Shown: positions 26,372 through 35,675 of the stretch, one piece after another
Position numbering within the stretch: the stretch's first letter is position 1
How the letters are laid out: each line of letters opens with the position of its first letter
Assembly: GCF_008298035.1 (NCBI RefSeq)
Contig: NZ_CP042910.1
Span: forward strand, 1,012,001 to 1,076,000
DNA from: Gimesia maris
GTDB taxonomy: Bacteria > Planctomycetota > Planctomycetia > Planctomycetales > Planctomycetaceae
Direction of reading: 5' to 3'
Length of the DNA stretch: 64,000 nt
The notes under the pieces: generated by a model
Told to the model about the DNA's origin: nothing
The model's input: the letters and a program-made list of their open reading frames with translations, nothing else
Database searches by the model: none
Made by a program: the position numbers and the translations under genes

Positions 26372-27787
26372 TCACTCTTCCGTCGAGACCAGAATGCGAA
26401 TCTGATCTCGTCCAATTCCTCCTCCGCCACGCTGGCTCCAGGCCACGTGCAGTTGTTTTCCGGAAGAAGAGAGTTCGGTTTTGTCACCACGGTCAATGCC
26501 GCGTCCGCTGCGACCGAATTCCTGGTTGTCGTATTCAGTATCAGGACGACCTAAACTCTGGTCGGTGTCATATAAATCCGGGTCAGTTTTGAGCCCTCCC
26601 AGAACCGGGTTCCGGAAATGAATCGTGCCATTCACGGCGACCCTGGGATGATCTTTCCCTGCGGCATCCTTGTGTGGTCCGTCCAGATGCAGCAGAAAGA
26701 CGTTCACTTTCGTACCTTCAGGGATGGTTTGCCTCTGTTCCAGCGAGTCTGCTGCTTTATCCCCAGTAGGGATTTTCCAGACGGTGACATCTTCCTGCAG
26801 AATCAGGTTTTTCTGTTCCTGAAACAGAACGAGGTGCTGGCTGCTGCAGCAATCCCCGGCCCCCAGTCGGACAGGTAGTTCCTGTCGGTATTCGATCGCT
26901 CCTTCCAGGGTTTCAATCTGTGCCTGAAAACGCAGTGCGCGTGAGAAGCGACTTTCATCGGTTTCGAGAGAGACAGCAGGACTGCCATCCCCTTTCAACT
27001 GAATCGCCTGGCCGGCTGTCAGTAAATGGGTGTTCCCTTTTGTCTGTTGATTCTGTTTTTCGGAGCAGACCACTTTGCCCTGAAAGACGTGTGTTTCTGA
27101 AGAACCATCCTGTTCCACGTGTACGCCGAACCGGGTTCCCAGGTCAACCACACGTTGTGAAGGGGTTTCCACGACGAAGCCGACCGCCGCAGTATTGACT
27201 TCCGCTGCCAGGGATCCTGAGTAGAGTCGAATACTGTTCTGGTGGAGCAGTTCAAACGCCGTCGGACTTTCGAGGACAACTTCGACGCCGGAATTCATCA
27301 GCAACCGGACGATTCCCTGTTGCAGTTGATAAGTATGACCGGTAAACAGATCTGTCTCTGGCGTCAACTGCTCTGCTCCCTGGGTGAAAATCGCATGATC
27401 CATTTCTCCGAGGACTGCCACCTGCGTGTGTGGTACGGGCTGGACGGCATACCAGGTGAAATATGCCAGCACCGTAAAGGGAAGCACATAACAGACTGTC
27501 AGCAGCAGATAATGTGAGAGGGACTTTCGTGCGCGAGGCAGTTTTCTGGCAGTGACTGCCGGCTCTGCCTGAGTGGAAAACAGGTCCCACTGTTCCGGGA
27601 TGAGGAACTCTTCTTCGAGAATCAGCTCGGCGTGCATGTCCATCAGAAAAACATACAGCTTCTGTGCTTCCACATCGCCGCGCAGTCGTTCGGAAAGTTC
27701 TTTCAGCTGGGCGCTGCTCGCGGTTTCATTCTGTACTTCGTAAATCAGTTTAATGAGTGCCCGCTGTTTACGCTGGAGAGACTTCAT
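26372..27787 (-). CDS. FecR-domain transmembrane regulator (probable anti-sigma factor)
   Basis: 471 aa. An acidic helical N-terminal cytosolic part (1-~95; LIKLIYEVQNETASSAQLKE) precedes one membrane segment (~98-122, LLLTVCYVLPFTVLAYFTWY). The FecR domain follows in the periplasm (~160-275), with GSLAAEVNTAAVGFVVETPS and VVDLGTRFGVHVE typical of the family. The C-terminal 200 residues are less familiar and may bind a ligand or a carbohydrate (LamG-like region in related proteins). It overlaps the sigma factor gene by 4 nt, so synthesis is coupled; the usual model is that the N-terminal part holds the sigma factor inactive until an envelope signal arrives. Confidence 0.85.
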   Translation of the reverse strand: MKSLQRKQRALIKLIYEVQNETASSAQLKELSERLRGDVEAQKLYVFLMDMHAELILEEEFLIPEQWDLFSTQAEPAVTARKLPRARKSLSHYLLLTVCYVLPFTVLAYFTWYAVQPVPHTQVAVLGEMDHAIFTQGAEQLTPETDLFTGHTYQLQQGIVRLLMNSGVEVVLESPTAFELLHQNSIRLYSGSLAAEVNTAAVGFVVETPSQRVVDLGTRFGVHVEQDGSSETHVFQGKVVCSEKQNQQTKGNTHLLTAGQAIQLKGDGSPAVSLETDESRFSRALRFQAQIETLEGAIEYRQELPVRLGAGDCCSSQHLVLFQEQKNLILQEDVTVWKIPTGDKAADSLEQRQTIPEGTKVNVFLLHLDGPHKDAAGKDHPRVAVNGTIHFRNPVLGGLKTDPDLYDTDQSLGRPDTEYDNQEFGRSGRGIDRGDKTELSSSGKQLHVAWSQRGGGGIGRDQIRILVSTEE

Positions 27788-28392
27788 TCTGCATCCTCCG
27801 CATTCATCTTTCGTTCAATGCAGCGAAACAGCGTATTGCGGATGCGATCCAGGTGTCGATAGATCGTGCTCAAAGGCTGATCCATAATGCTGGAAGCGGT
27901 TTTGGCACCATGCTCCGATTCGTAAATCAGCTGCAGCAGGTAGAGATCTTTCTCTGGTAACTGGCGTTTACATTGCGCGAGAAATTCTCTTCTGATTTCG
28001 AGCAGTTCTTCACAGCGGGCGCGGGTGGAAGCGATCTGATTCAGGAGTTGTTCATCAAACAGGGCGGCGAAGCGCTTTTTACGTTCCATCAGTCGCAGGA
28101 CTTCGAAGCGGGCAATGCCACAGGCCCAGCGGGTAAAGTTTCCTTCCGACTGATATTCATCAAACTTCCGCCACAGGACCAGGCTGGTCTCCTGCATGAT
28201 TTCATCGGCATCGTTACGACAGGGGATCAGGGTGAGAATAAACCGGAATATTCGCGAATACGAGTTGGCGTACAGTCGCATAAACCGTTCGTCCTGCACG
28301 GTCTTCTGGAGCGGTACAGAGTCCGTCTCTTTCTCTGATTTCGAATCGAATGTGCTGCGATTCGGCGTCGTAAATATGTCAGAACGATCCAT
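27784..28392 (-). CDS. ECF-subfamily RNA polymerase sigma factor
   Basis: 202 aa. Sigma2 region (~35-105): RFMRLYANSYSRIFRFILTL and DADEIMQETSLVLWRKFDEY with the -10 recognition helix GNFTRWACGIARFEVLRLME. Sigma4 region (~140-195): QLPEKDLYLLQLIYESEHGA and the helix-turn-helix TASSIMDQPLSTIYRHLDRI. This is the Rhodopirellula/Verrucomicrobium type, normally paired with a FecR protein as here. It is the first gene of a minus-strand cluster and probably directs its own operon, including the DUF1559 gene. A ~25-residue Ser/Thr-rich N-terminal extension precedes sigma2. Confidence 0.93.
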   Translation of the reverse strand: MDRSDIFTTPNRSTFDSKSEKETDSVPLQKTVQDERFMRLYANSYSRIFRFILTLIPCRNDADEIMQETSLVLWRKFDEYQSEGNFTRWACGIARFEVLRLMERKKRFAALFDEQLLNQIASTRARCEELLEIRREFLAQCKRQLPEKDLYLLQLIYESEHGAKTASSIMDQPLSTIYRHLDRIRNTLFRCIERKMNAEDAE

Positions 28393-28868
28393 GTGAGGTT
28401 TCGTGGTAAAAGAATTCGGGTTCAGAAAACGTGTCTGCGGACTGTCGGGTCTGCATGATATTTCCCTGCAGGCTGGAGAAAATTCTCAGGCTAATTTGAA
28501 ATATTTCTGATTTCGATGAGCAGCAAAAAAAGGGCAGGGATCCGGAGGCGAGAATGGGACTGGACGTCCTGTGAAAAACGAGCGTTACCGGACTGTAGAG
28601 AGATTCAAATTATTTGATATGGACCCAGAGAGGCGATATGGGAAATCAATGGGATCTTCACGGACCACCAACGCAATCTTAACAATTGTGGCCAGGTGTG
28701 ACCTGTCCAGATTTGTAGATCGGGCTTCAATCGGCGCAGGGAAACCAAAAATCGGCGCAGTCGTGATAGCTCTGCAACGGCTCAGTATTCAAGCGGGAAA
28801 CGTGGCGCACCAATCCAGAGGGGACTTTGAAGACATGCGCGTCATCAGATGCAGCAGCGAAAGCAGGA
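28393..28868. other. Intergenic region upstream of the sigma factor gene
   Basis: 476 bp between the stop of the lipoprotein gene at 28869 and the sigma factor start at 28392, both on the minus strand. It should contain the ECF promoter. I see no recognisable RNA gene; a plus-strand frame at 28571-29086 runs antisense into the lipoprotein gene and is not credible. Confidence 0.4.
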
Positions 28869-29843
28869 CTACTGGTTCATCGCTTTTTTCTTATTGGCTT
28901 CGTGTTTGGCGATCCATTTTTCCGGATCAGCGTCAAATGCTTTGCGACAACCACTGCAGCAGACCCAGAACGATTTTCCCTGGTAATTCACCTGTGACGT
29001 TCCCAGGCCGCCTGATATCACGCAGGTTTTGTCACCGTAATCGGAATCACTTTTCGCGAACGAGGTTCCCTTGCGCCGCGTGGTGATCGTATCGACGCGG
29101 GCAACACTGTCGCCGCGGAGATCATAGATTTCAAACAGGTAGCGATCGTTGTTTTGCTGATTCAAGGTGATCTGGGCATGCTTTCGTTCGTTCGGCGGGT
29201 CGACGAGAGACAGGCTGAGTTTGTAGGTCGTCTGCAGGATGTTGGGATCGGCATCACCCTCGACTTTGGCAACAGGAACCGAGAAGTCGCCTTCGTAAAT
29301 CCGCTTGTCTCCGTCTTTGTTGGTAATCATCAGCTGGTACATCTGTTTGTCAGTCAGATAAGTCAGACGGGCATTTTCATAGTAGCGGCTTTTGTCTGCC
29401 TGCATGACGAGCGCCGGTTGCTGCGGATTGGTCTGCAGGTCCCAGACCCAGTCCAGTGTTTCCACTGAACTGAAACCGTCGGTTTTTTTAAAGGTAATCC
29501 CACCCCAGTTACCTAGCATGATCTGTAGCGGTTTCAAGGCTTCGAGTACGCTGTCAAATTTCTGTTCATCGGGAATATCTTTTTTCGATCCTGTTTTTGA
29601 CGAGTTGCTGCCCAGCGTAATTGGTTCGAAGCGACGAACGGGCTTTTTCTTTGCGCCGGTAGGAGCGGTAGTACTGTCTTCCATTTCCAGTGGTTCCCCG
29701 GCTCCCAGGTCGACACCGCCGCCACCCAAGTCAACCGTGACCTCTTCGACCGGTTGCTGTGGCGCATCAGAAGAACCACAGCCCGTGCAGCAGATCAGTA
29801 ACAAGGTAGAGGCGATAACTGGAAATAACAGACGCAGATTCAT
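28869..29843 (-). CDS. Lipoprotein with C-terminal TRASH/YHS-like Cys motif
   Basis: 324 aa. Signal sequence MNLRLLFPVIASTLLLICCT then GC gives a lipobox (CTGC, Cys22). A low-complexity acidic and Gly-rich stretch (~25-60) precedes a soluble domain (~85-260) with no motif that I recognise (MLGNWGGITFKKTDG, ENARLTYLTDKQMYQLMITN). The last 45 residues read DKTCVISGGLG ... FWVCCSGCRKAFDADPEKW, which resembles the YHS/TRASH metal-binding fold (Cys-x16-18-Cys-Cys-x2-Cys), commonly involved in copper or heavy-metal sensing or delivery. Single gene divergent from the transport cluster. The metal role is inferred from the motif only. Confidence 0.75.
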   Translation of the reverse strand: MNLRLLFPVIASTLLLICCTGCGSSDAPQQPVEEVTVDLGGGGVDLGAGEPLEMEDSTTAPTGAKKKPVRRFEPITLGSNSSKTGSKKDIPDEQKFDSVLEALKPLQIMLGNWGGITFKKTDGFSSVETLDWVWDLQTNPQQPALVMQADKSRYYENARLTYLTDKQMYQLMITNKDGDKRIYEGDFSVPVAKVEGDADPNILQTTYKLSLSLVDPPNERKHAQITLNQQNNDRYLFEIYDLRGDSVARVDTITTRRKGTSFAKSDSDYGDKTCVISGGLGTSQVNYQGKSFWVCCSGCRKAFDADPEKWIAKHEANKKKAMNQ

Positions 29844-30087
29844 ATCAACTCACTCCCGAAGAGAATTTCTGGTTGCACGAAAAACGCGGCTGGTTTTACA
29901 GGTGAAACTGACCGGTTTTATCTACGGGACAGTATAACAGTCTGTTCACGTTTGTGTCACGGTGAATTCAGTTCTAATAAAATTTCTGCATTCGGGTAGA
30001 GGTCCTTTGTGTCTCGTCATGATCGAGAGTACAATCGGTCGCTTAACGCTCAACTTAGAGAAATTCGTTTAGAAGTGAGGGCCGTGC

Positions 30088-30462
30088 ATGAGTACCGCAC
30101 CATCGAACGACACAGAGTCAATGCAGGTTGACCCTGTCTTTTTAAACTCAAAACGTGAAGCCTGGATCATTCTGGGATTATGGGTGGTCGCATTATTGTG
30201 GTCCGTCCCTTACTGTTACATTAACGGGTTTCAGTCCGGCCTCGATCCGGAAGCCATTGAAACCACGATGGGCATTCCCAGCTGGGTGTTCTGGGGGATT
30301 GCTTTCCCCTGGCTGGTCGCTGACCTGTTCACCGTCTGGTTCTGCCTGTTCTATATGAAAGAAGACGACCTCGGAGTAGCTCACGAAGGTGAAGATCTCG
30401 CAGAAGAAATTGCAGAGATGCATGCAGAAGATGAAGCAACGACCGGGGGGAATGAGTCTTGA
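30088..30462 (+). CDS. Small two-TM protein, probable symporter accessory subunit (DUF997/YhdT-like)
   Basis: 124 aa with two hydrophobic segments (~28-48, IILGLWVVALLWSVPYCYIN, and ~68-92, VFWGIAFPWLVADLFTVWFC) and an acidic C-terminal tail. The order and the 4-nt overlap (TTGA) with a sodium:solute symporter gene match the small YhdT/DUF997 partner found next to PanF-type symporters. GAGGG upstream of the ATG serves as ribosome site. It probably assembles with, or stabilises, the symporter in the inner membrane. Homology to DUF997 is a judgement from size, topology and context. Confidence 0.75.
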   Translation: MSTAPSNDTESMQVDPVFLNSKREAWIILGLWVVALLWSVPYCYINGFQSGLDPEAIETTMGIPSWVFWGIAFPWLVADLFTVWFCLFYMKEDDLGVAHEGEDLAEEIAEMHAEDEATTGGNES

Positions 30463-32450
30463 GTTTTCTATCCACAACGAATGTGAGTCTGTCGACACTG
30501 TTTGCTGAGTCCAGCACGAATGCCGCACTCGTCTCATTTTTAATCTATACGGCAGCGGTTTTTGTCATCGCCGCGTTGTCCAATCGCCTGCTTAAAAGCA
30601 AAAGCTTTCTCAGCGAGTACTTTCTGGGAAGTCGTGGCCTGGGGGTCTGGGCATTTGCGTTGACCTTTGCCGCTACCAGTAGTTCCGGCGGCAGTTTTAC
30701 CGGATTTCCTTCCAAAATTTATTCGCATGGCTGGATTCTGGCACTCTGGATCGGCAGTTACATGGTGGTTCCCATCTGTACGATGGGCCTGATTGGAAAG
30801 CGGCTGAACCAGGTAGCACGCCGTTCCGGTTCGATCACGGTTCCCGATGTGGTGCGCGACCGCTTTCACAGTCCGATATTAGGTCTGATGGCGGTTTCGC
30901 TGATCGTGTTTTTCATGTCATTTAACCTGGTGGCCCAGTTCAAAGCAGGCAGCCTGATTTTGCAGACGCTGCTGGATGGGGTTTCCATCTTTGAAAGTAC
31001 TGCCGACGGACTGGCCCAGGCAGTCGCCGGTATCCCATATATTTCAGAATCGGAAAGCCCTGAATACCTGCTGTGTCTGCTGGTCTTCGGTGTTGCCGTC
31101 ATTCTCTATACTACTTACGGCGGATTTCATGCGGTTGTCTGGACCGATGTGATGCAGGGAATCGTGATGGTCATTGGCGTGATCATCATGCTGCCTTTAG
31201 CCATCTCACAGTCCGGTGGTCTGGAGAATACCACGAAACTGATGGCGAAAATGACGCCGCCCCGGATCTCGGATCCGGACAAGGGGGGGATTACATTAAC
31301 GCTCGCAGAACCCGCGCCGGAAACGATGCGGATTGAATCGGGAACCTGGATTACCGATACCCCGATCGACGATAATAAAACGCCTTTGTTATTCCGTGTT
31401 ACTGTGGAGAACGAAATAGCCAAGGGTGAGACTACCGTAAATGAAGTCAAAGTGCTGCAGTTGACCACACTGGATGATATTGAGCGGATCCTGGCACGTC
31501 GCGAAAGTGAAAAATTTCTCGATGATGTCAGTGTTTCCAATATCGATCTCAAATCGTATGCGTACGGAGAAGAAGGCAGCCAGCAGGGCACCTATGTGGT
31601 CGGGCCGGGGCCCAGTCCCGGTAGTGACAGTGGGTTTTTGCCTTTAAGTCTGGCGATTTCGTTCTTCTTCATGTGGGCGATTTCCGGGACCGGTCAGCCC
31701 GCTAATATGGTGCGTCTGATGGCTTTTCGCGATACAAAAACGCTGCAGCGTTCCATTTGTACGGTCGCCATTTATTACACACTGATTTATTTTCCGCTGG
31801 TCGTGATCTTCTGTTGTGCTCGCGTATTGCTGCCGGGAATGGAGGGGGATTCGGACCGGATCATGCCGGCAATGGCCGTTTATCTGACCGAACATATCGG
31901 CATGGGCTGGCTGGCAGGTCTGCTGGTCGCTGCGCCATTTGCCGCCGTGATGTCGACAGTCGACAGCTTCCTGCTGCTGATTTCCTCGGCCTGGGTGCGC
32001 GACGTCTATCAGCGGAATATCAATCCCGAAGCCAGTGAGAAAACCATCAAGATGTTAAGTTACCTGGCGACCTTTGTTGTCGGTACCGCTGCGATGGTTG
32101 TCGCCATCAATCCACCGCAGTTCCTGCAGGATATTATTGTGTATGTGGGCAGTGGCCTGGCAGCCAGTTTCCTGGCGACGATTGTTTATGGCTTATACTG
32201 GAGACGCGTCAATGCGGCAGGCGCCATGGGTGCCATGCTGGGCGGGTTTTCCGTGCACCTGGCGATGTATGTCACCGGTTACTTTGTGAATGGCAGCTTT
32301 TTCAAACCCTACCAGTTATTCGATTTTGACCCGATCATTATCGGCCTGTTTGTCTCATTCATCTCCGGTTTTGTTGTCACCAAAATGACGGCTCCCCCGC
32401 CGGAGGAACTTGTGCACAAATACTTTTACACCACCAAAGCCGATGCCTGA
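30459..32450 (+). CDS. Sodium:solute symporter (SSS family) with a large loop insertion
   Basis: 663 aa, 12-13 membrane segments of the SSS (PanF/PutP) fold. TTG start at 30459 overlaps the previous TGA stop, indicating translational coupling. N-terminal signatures are FLGSRGLGVWAFALTFAATS and SSGGSFTGFPSKIYSHGW; the C-terminal half has AAPFAAVMSTVDSFLLLISS, the classic SSS signature. Between residues ~265 and ~388 lies a ~120-residue hydrophilic insertion (starts PPRISDPDKGG; includes ITDTPIDDNKTPLLFRVTVE) that ordinary PanF lacks. Substrate unknown; downstream amidohydrolase and PLP enzyme genes suggest an organic or amino acid. Its function with the 124-aa subunit is inferred. Confidence 0.88.
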   Translation: MSFLSTTNVSLSTLFAESSTNAALVSFLIYTAAVFVIAALSNRLLKSKSFLSEYFLGSRGLGVWAFALTFAATSSSGGSFTGFPSKIYSHGWILALWIGSYMVVPICTMGLIGKRLNQVARRSGSITVPDVVRDRFHSPILGLMAVSLIVFFMSFNLVAQFKAGSLILQTLLDGVSIFESTADGLAQAVAGIPYISESESPEYLLCLLVFGVAVILYTTYGGFHAVVWTDVMQGIVMVIGVIIMLPLAISQSGGLENTTKLMAKMTPPRISDPDKGGITLTLAEPAPETMRIESGTWITDTPIDDNKTPLLFRVTVENEIAKGETTVNEVKVLQLTTLDDIERILARRESEKFLDDVSVSNIDLKSYAYGEEGSQQGTYVVGPGPSPGSDSGFLPLSLAISFFFMWAISGTGQPANMVRLMAFRDTKTLQRSICTVAIYYTLIYFPLVVIFCCARVLLPGMEGDSDRIMPAMAVYLTEHIGMGWLAGLLVAAPFAAVMSTVDSFLLLISSAWVRDVYQRNINPEASEKTIKMLSYLATFVVGTAAMVVAINPPQFLQDIIVYVGSGLAASFLATIVYGLYWRRVNAAGAMGAMLGGFSVHLAMYVTGYFVNGSFFKPYQLFDFDPIIIGLFVSFISGFVVTKMTAPPPEELVHKYFYTTKADA

Positions 32451-32495
32451 TTCTGGCTGTTTTTCCCGCTGACCTTTTTATCAGAGGATTATGCA

Positions 32496-33335
32496 ATGGA
32501 ATATATTGACGCACACTCGCACGTCTGGACTCCGGATGTCAAAAAATATCCACTGGCGCCGGGCTATCAGGTTTCTGATATGGTGCCACCCAGCTTTACG
32601 GCGGAAGAACTGCAAGCTGAAATGATGCCGGTTGGCGTGAATCGGGTTGTGCTGATTCAGATGTCGTTCTATGGCTTTGATAACAGTTACATGCTGGACA
32701 GCATGGCGAAATACCCGGGCATGTTTTCGGGTGTGGCTGTCATCGACCAGAATGGAAAGAACCCCACGCCGGAAATGCTGGCCCTGAAGAAAAAAGGGGT
32801 CCGTGGTTTTCGTATTCGTCCTCAGTCGAAAAAAGTTGATGAGTGGCTGGACGGAGAATGCATGGAAGAAATGTGGACCACCGGTGCCAAAGAAGGCATG
32901 GCCATGTGCTGCCTGATGGATGCCGTCGGTCTGCCTGCCCTGGATAAAATGTGCCAGAAGCATCGTGATACGACGGTCGTCATCGACCACCTGGCCCGCA
33001 TCGGCGTTACGGGTGAAATCGATCCCAAAGAAGTTGATATGCTCTGCAAGATGGCGAAACATCCGAATGTGTATGTCAAAGTCTCCGCCTTTTACGCATT
33101 GGGCAAAAAAAAGATGCCATACCACGACCTGCTGCCGCTGATTCAGAAAGTATATCAGGCCTTCGGCGCGAATCGTCTGATGTGGGCGACCGACTGTCCT
33201 TACCAGGTTCAAGGCGATCATTCGTATCAGGCATCCATCGGTCTGGTCAAGAATGGACTGCCCTTCCTGTCTGAGATGGATAAAGAATGGATCCTGGAAA
33301 AGACGGCGGAAAATGTCTTCTTTCAGGGTATTTAA
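32496..33335 (+). CDS. Amidohydrolase-family TIM-barrel hydrolase
   Basis: 279 aa, metal-dependent amidohydrolase of the COG2159/COG3618 group. The metal-binding HxH is seen at MEYIDAHSHVWTPD (His7 and His9), VVIDHLARIGV supplies a later His, and LMWATDCPYQVQ holds the C-terminal Asp. Family members hydrolyse lactones such as fucono-lactone or decarboxylate aromatic acids. It follows the symporter by 45 nt and precedes the PLP enzyme by 28 nt, so the three are likely one operon. A second, different member lies at 53447. The substrate is unknown. Confidence 0.87.
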   Translation: MEYIDAHSHVWTPDVKKYPLAPGYQVSDMVPPSFTAEELQAEMMPVGVNRVVLIQMSFYGFDNSYMLDSMAKYPGMFSGVAVIDQNGKNPTPEMLALKKKGVRGFRIRPQSKKVDEWLDGECMEEMWTTGAKEGMAMCCLMDAVGLPALDKMCQKHRDTTVVIDHLARIGVTGEIDPKEVDMLCKMAKHPNVYVKVSAFYALGKKKMPYHDLLPLIQKVYQAFGANRLMWATDCPYQVQGDHSYQASIGLVKNGLPFLSEMDKEWILEKTAENVFFQGI

Positions 33336-33363
33336 TTTTTAAAAACTGCGATCAGGTCTGCTC

Positions 33364-34479
33364 ATGGATGCATGCTATCAGATAGACGATACAAGTCAGA
33401 TCATTTCTCCGGGAATGATTATCTTCAAGGATCTGCTTGAGGACAACTTAAGAAAAATGATTGAGCTGATCGGTGACCCTTCCCGACTGCGCCCGCATTG
33501 TAAAACACATAAAATGCGTGAGATCATCCAGCTGGAACTTTCGCTGGGAATCCTGAAGCATAAGGCGGCGACATTTGCCGAAGCCGAAATGCTGGCGGAT
33601 ACGGGGGTCAAAGATATCTGCCTGGCCTATAACCTGGTCGGCCCCAATATCGCCCGTGCCGTAGAATTCCGCAAACGCTGGCCCGATGTCTCGCTGCAGG
33701 TGACCGCCGATCATCCCGGCCCGATTGAACTGCTGGGCGAAGCGATGTCCGCTGCAGGGCTCGAAATTGAAGTCCTGCTCGATCTGAATACCGGACAGAA
33801 TCGCACCGGTCTACCACCGGGGGAAAACGCTGTCGAGCTGTACCAGATGATCGCGAACACGCCCGGTTTAATCGCCGCGGGTCTGCATGCCTACGATGGG
33901 CAGAATCATCAGGTAGATATCAATGAACGGGAGATCGCGGTCAAAGAAGTCTGGAATAACGTGAGTCGCCTGCGCGATCAACTGGTCACGGAAGGACTCC
34001 CAGTCCCGCGGATTGTCGCAGGTGCGACCGGTTCGTTCCCCATCTTCGCTGGTATTGATGATCCGGATATTGAAGTCTGTCCGGGAACCTGCGTGCTGCA
34101 CGATGTCGGTTACGGAGAGCTGTTTCCCGATCTGAAATTTACACCCGCAGCGCTGGTGTTGACGCGTGTGATCAGCCGCCCGGATGCGGAACGCATCACC
34201 TTTGACCTGGGTTATAAAGCGATTGCCTCTGACCCTGCGATGGAAAATCGCTGCCGGTTCCCCGATCTGCCCGATGCCAAACCGGTGCTGCAAAATGAAG
34301 AACACCTGGTCGTTCTCAGTGAGCGTGCTGCTGATTTTCAGCCCGGCGATGAACTGCTGGCAATTCCCCGGCATGTCTGTCCGACGTCGGCTCTGCATAA
34401 ATCCGTAACAGTGGTGAGTGACGGGAAAGTGGTCGACCACTGGAATGTGGCGGCCCGCGACCGCTATATTACCGTCTGA
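33364..34479 (+). CDS. D-threonine aldolase / D-serine dehydratase-like PLP enzyme
   Basis: 371 aa, fold type III (alanine racemase-like) PLP enzyme. The PLP lysine is in LRPHCKTHKMREI (~Lys42). The C-terminal D-serine-dehydratase-like domain is shown by VLHDVGYGEL and by the zinc-type HVCPT motif near residue 340. Such enzymes act on D-threonine, D-serine or 3-hydroxy-D-aspartate, cleaving or dehydrating beta-hydroxy D-amino acids. As the last gene of the symporter/amidohydrolase group it suggests uptake and breakdown of a D-amino acid or derivative, which is an inference. ATG at 33364. Confidence 0.88.
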   Translation: MDACYQIDDTSQIISPGMIIFKDLLEDNLRKMIELIGDPSRLRPHCKTHKMREIIQLELSLGILKHKAATFAEAEMLADTGVKDICLAYNLVGPNIARAVEFRKRWPDVSLQVTADHPGPIELLGEAMSAAGLEIEVLLDLNTGQNRTGLPPGENAVELYQMIANTPGLIAAGLHAYDGQNHQVDINEREIAVKEVWNNVSRLRDQLVTEGLPVPRIVAGATGSFPIFAGIDDPDIEVCPGTCVLHDVGYGELFPDLKFTPAALVLTRVISRPDAERITFDLGYKAIASDPAMENRCRFPDLPDAKPVLQNEEHLVVLSERAADFQPGDELLAIPRHVCPTSALHKSVTVVSDGKVVDHWNVAARDRYITV

Positions 34480-34558
34480 GCTCCGGTCAACTCACCGGCT
34501 GGCACAAACCAAAAACCACAAGGGCGCGGAGGTTCTCTCTGCGAAATGAAGATTCATC

Positions 34559-35440
34559 ATGGCTGACTTGCGACAAAAAACGGGAATTCCGGAACTCGAT
34601 GAACTGCTCTCAGGCGGGTTGCTGCCAGGCAAACTGACCGTCGTTCTGGGCGCTACCGGGATCGGCAAAACGCAGCTGGGACTGCAGTTCGCAGAGGCCG
34701 GCCTGCAGCAGGAAGGGCAGACCGGGGTGCTGTTTGATATGGCCACCCGCGGGGATTCGCAGAGTCACAGTGATTACGCCGAGCGACTCTTTCAATGGAA
34801 GCTGCGCGAACAGCTGGTCGATGCGCCTTTTGACCTGGATCAGATCTGGGATGCAGAGACACGAACCGATTACCAGCATCTGTTTCGCCAGAGTGGCCGC
34901 CGGGTGACACGCCGCGATATGGAACTGGATGAATGGAAAGAGTGGAAACTGGAATTCGTCAAGAAACTGGATGCAGCGATTGCCTTTTTTTATTCCAACT
35001 TTGTGCACGGCGTCCGGCGGGCAGTGATCGATGGCATCGAGCCGACCGATCGTCCCAGCGATTCGTTTCAGTTTCATGCGTTTGAATATGTCTACCACCA
35101 GATCCTCCGTAAAGAATACGACTGGGTCGCCCGGGATCTGTTCCGGGCACAGTTTCGCAGTCACCAGGCTCAGATTGAACAGCATCGTTATGACTTTCAG
35201 CAGATCGGGTGTCTGCTGCTGCTGACAACGCATGAAGTGATGCTGGATGATCTCATTCAACGACCGATTGAGAGCGGGGATGTCCTTTCCAATGCGAATA
35301 CCATCATACTGATGGGCAAAATCAGGGAGGGGAACCGGATGAGCCGGGCACTGCATGTCGCCAAACATCGTGGCAGTGCCGTCGATGAATCGCTGGTTCC
35401 CTATGAGATCCATGAATCGGGACTCAAGCTGTTGACTTAA
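34559..35440 (+). CDS. RecA/KaiC-like P-loop ATPase
   Basis: 293 aa. The N-terminus [20 protein letters not shown] is typical of KaiC/RadA-type ATPases. Walker A follows as GATGIGKT (~31-38), and [11 protein letters not shown] (~160) is the probable Walker B. It has a single ATPase domain with a central helical stretch rich in charged residues (~60-130), unlike the double domain of KaiC. It contains no zinc finger or Lon domain, so it is not RadA. It starts 79 nt after the PLP enzyme gene, and whether it shares its promoter is unclear. Related stand-alone proteins are thought to act in signalling or gas-vesicle/phototaxis pathways; no specific role can be claimed. Confidence 0.82.
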   Translation: MADLRQKTGIPELDELLSGGLLPGKLTVVLGATGIGKTQLGLQFAEAGLQQEGQTGVLFDMATRGDSQSHSDYAERLFQWKLREQLVDAPFDLDQIWDAETRTDYQHLFRQSGRRVTRRDMELDEWKEWKLEFVKKLDAAIAFFYSNFVHGVRRAVIDGIEPTDRPSDSFQFHAFEYVYHQILRKEYDWVARDLFRAQFRSHQAQIEQHRYDFQQIGCLLLLTTHEVMLDDLIQRPIESGDVLSNANTIILMGKIREGNRMSRALHVAKHRGSAVDESLVPYEIHESGLKLLT

Positions 35441-35675
35441 GGCTAAACAGGGAATGTTCTGAGGAGGGAAAACCATTCTCAGAATCAAGATCCAACTGGT
35501 ACTATAACAGTTCCGATCGTTATTTCTGGAACAGTCGACTCTGAGAATCAATAAACTGGTTTTCGGATCTCAATTATTGACCGTGTCTGCGTTCTCTCAA
35601 AGATAGATTTCGAGAGAAGAGAATCCCCAAACGGGCTAAATTGCAACGCAGAAAACTACAAAAAGAAGGATGGTC

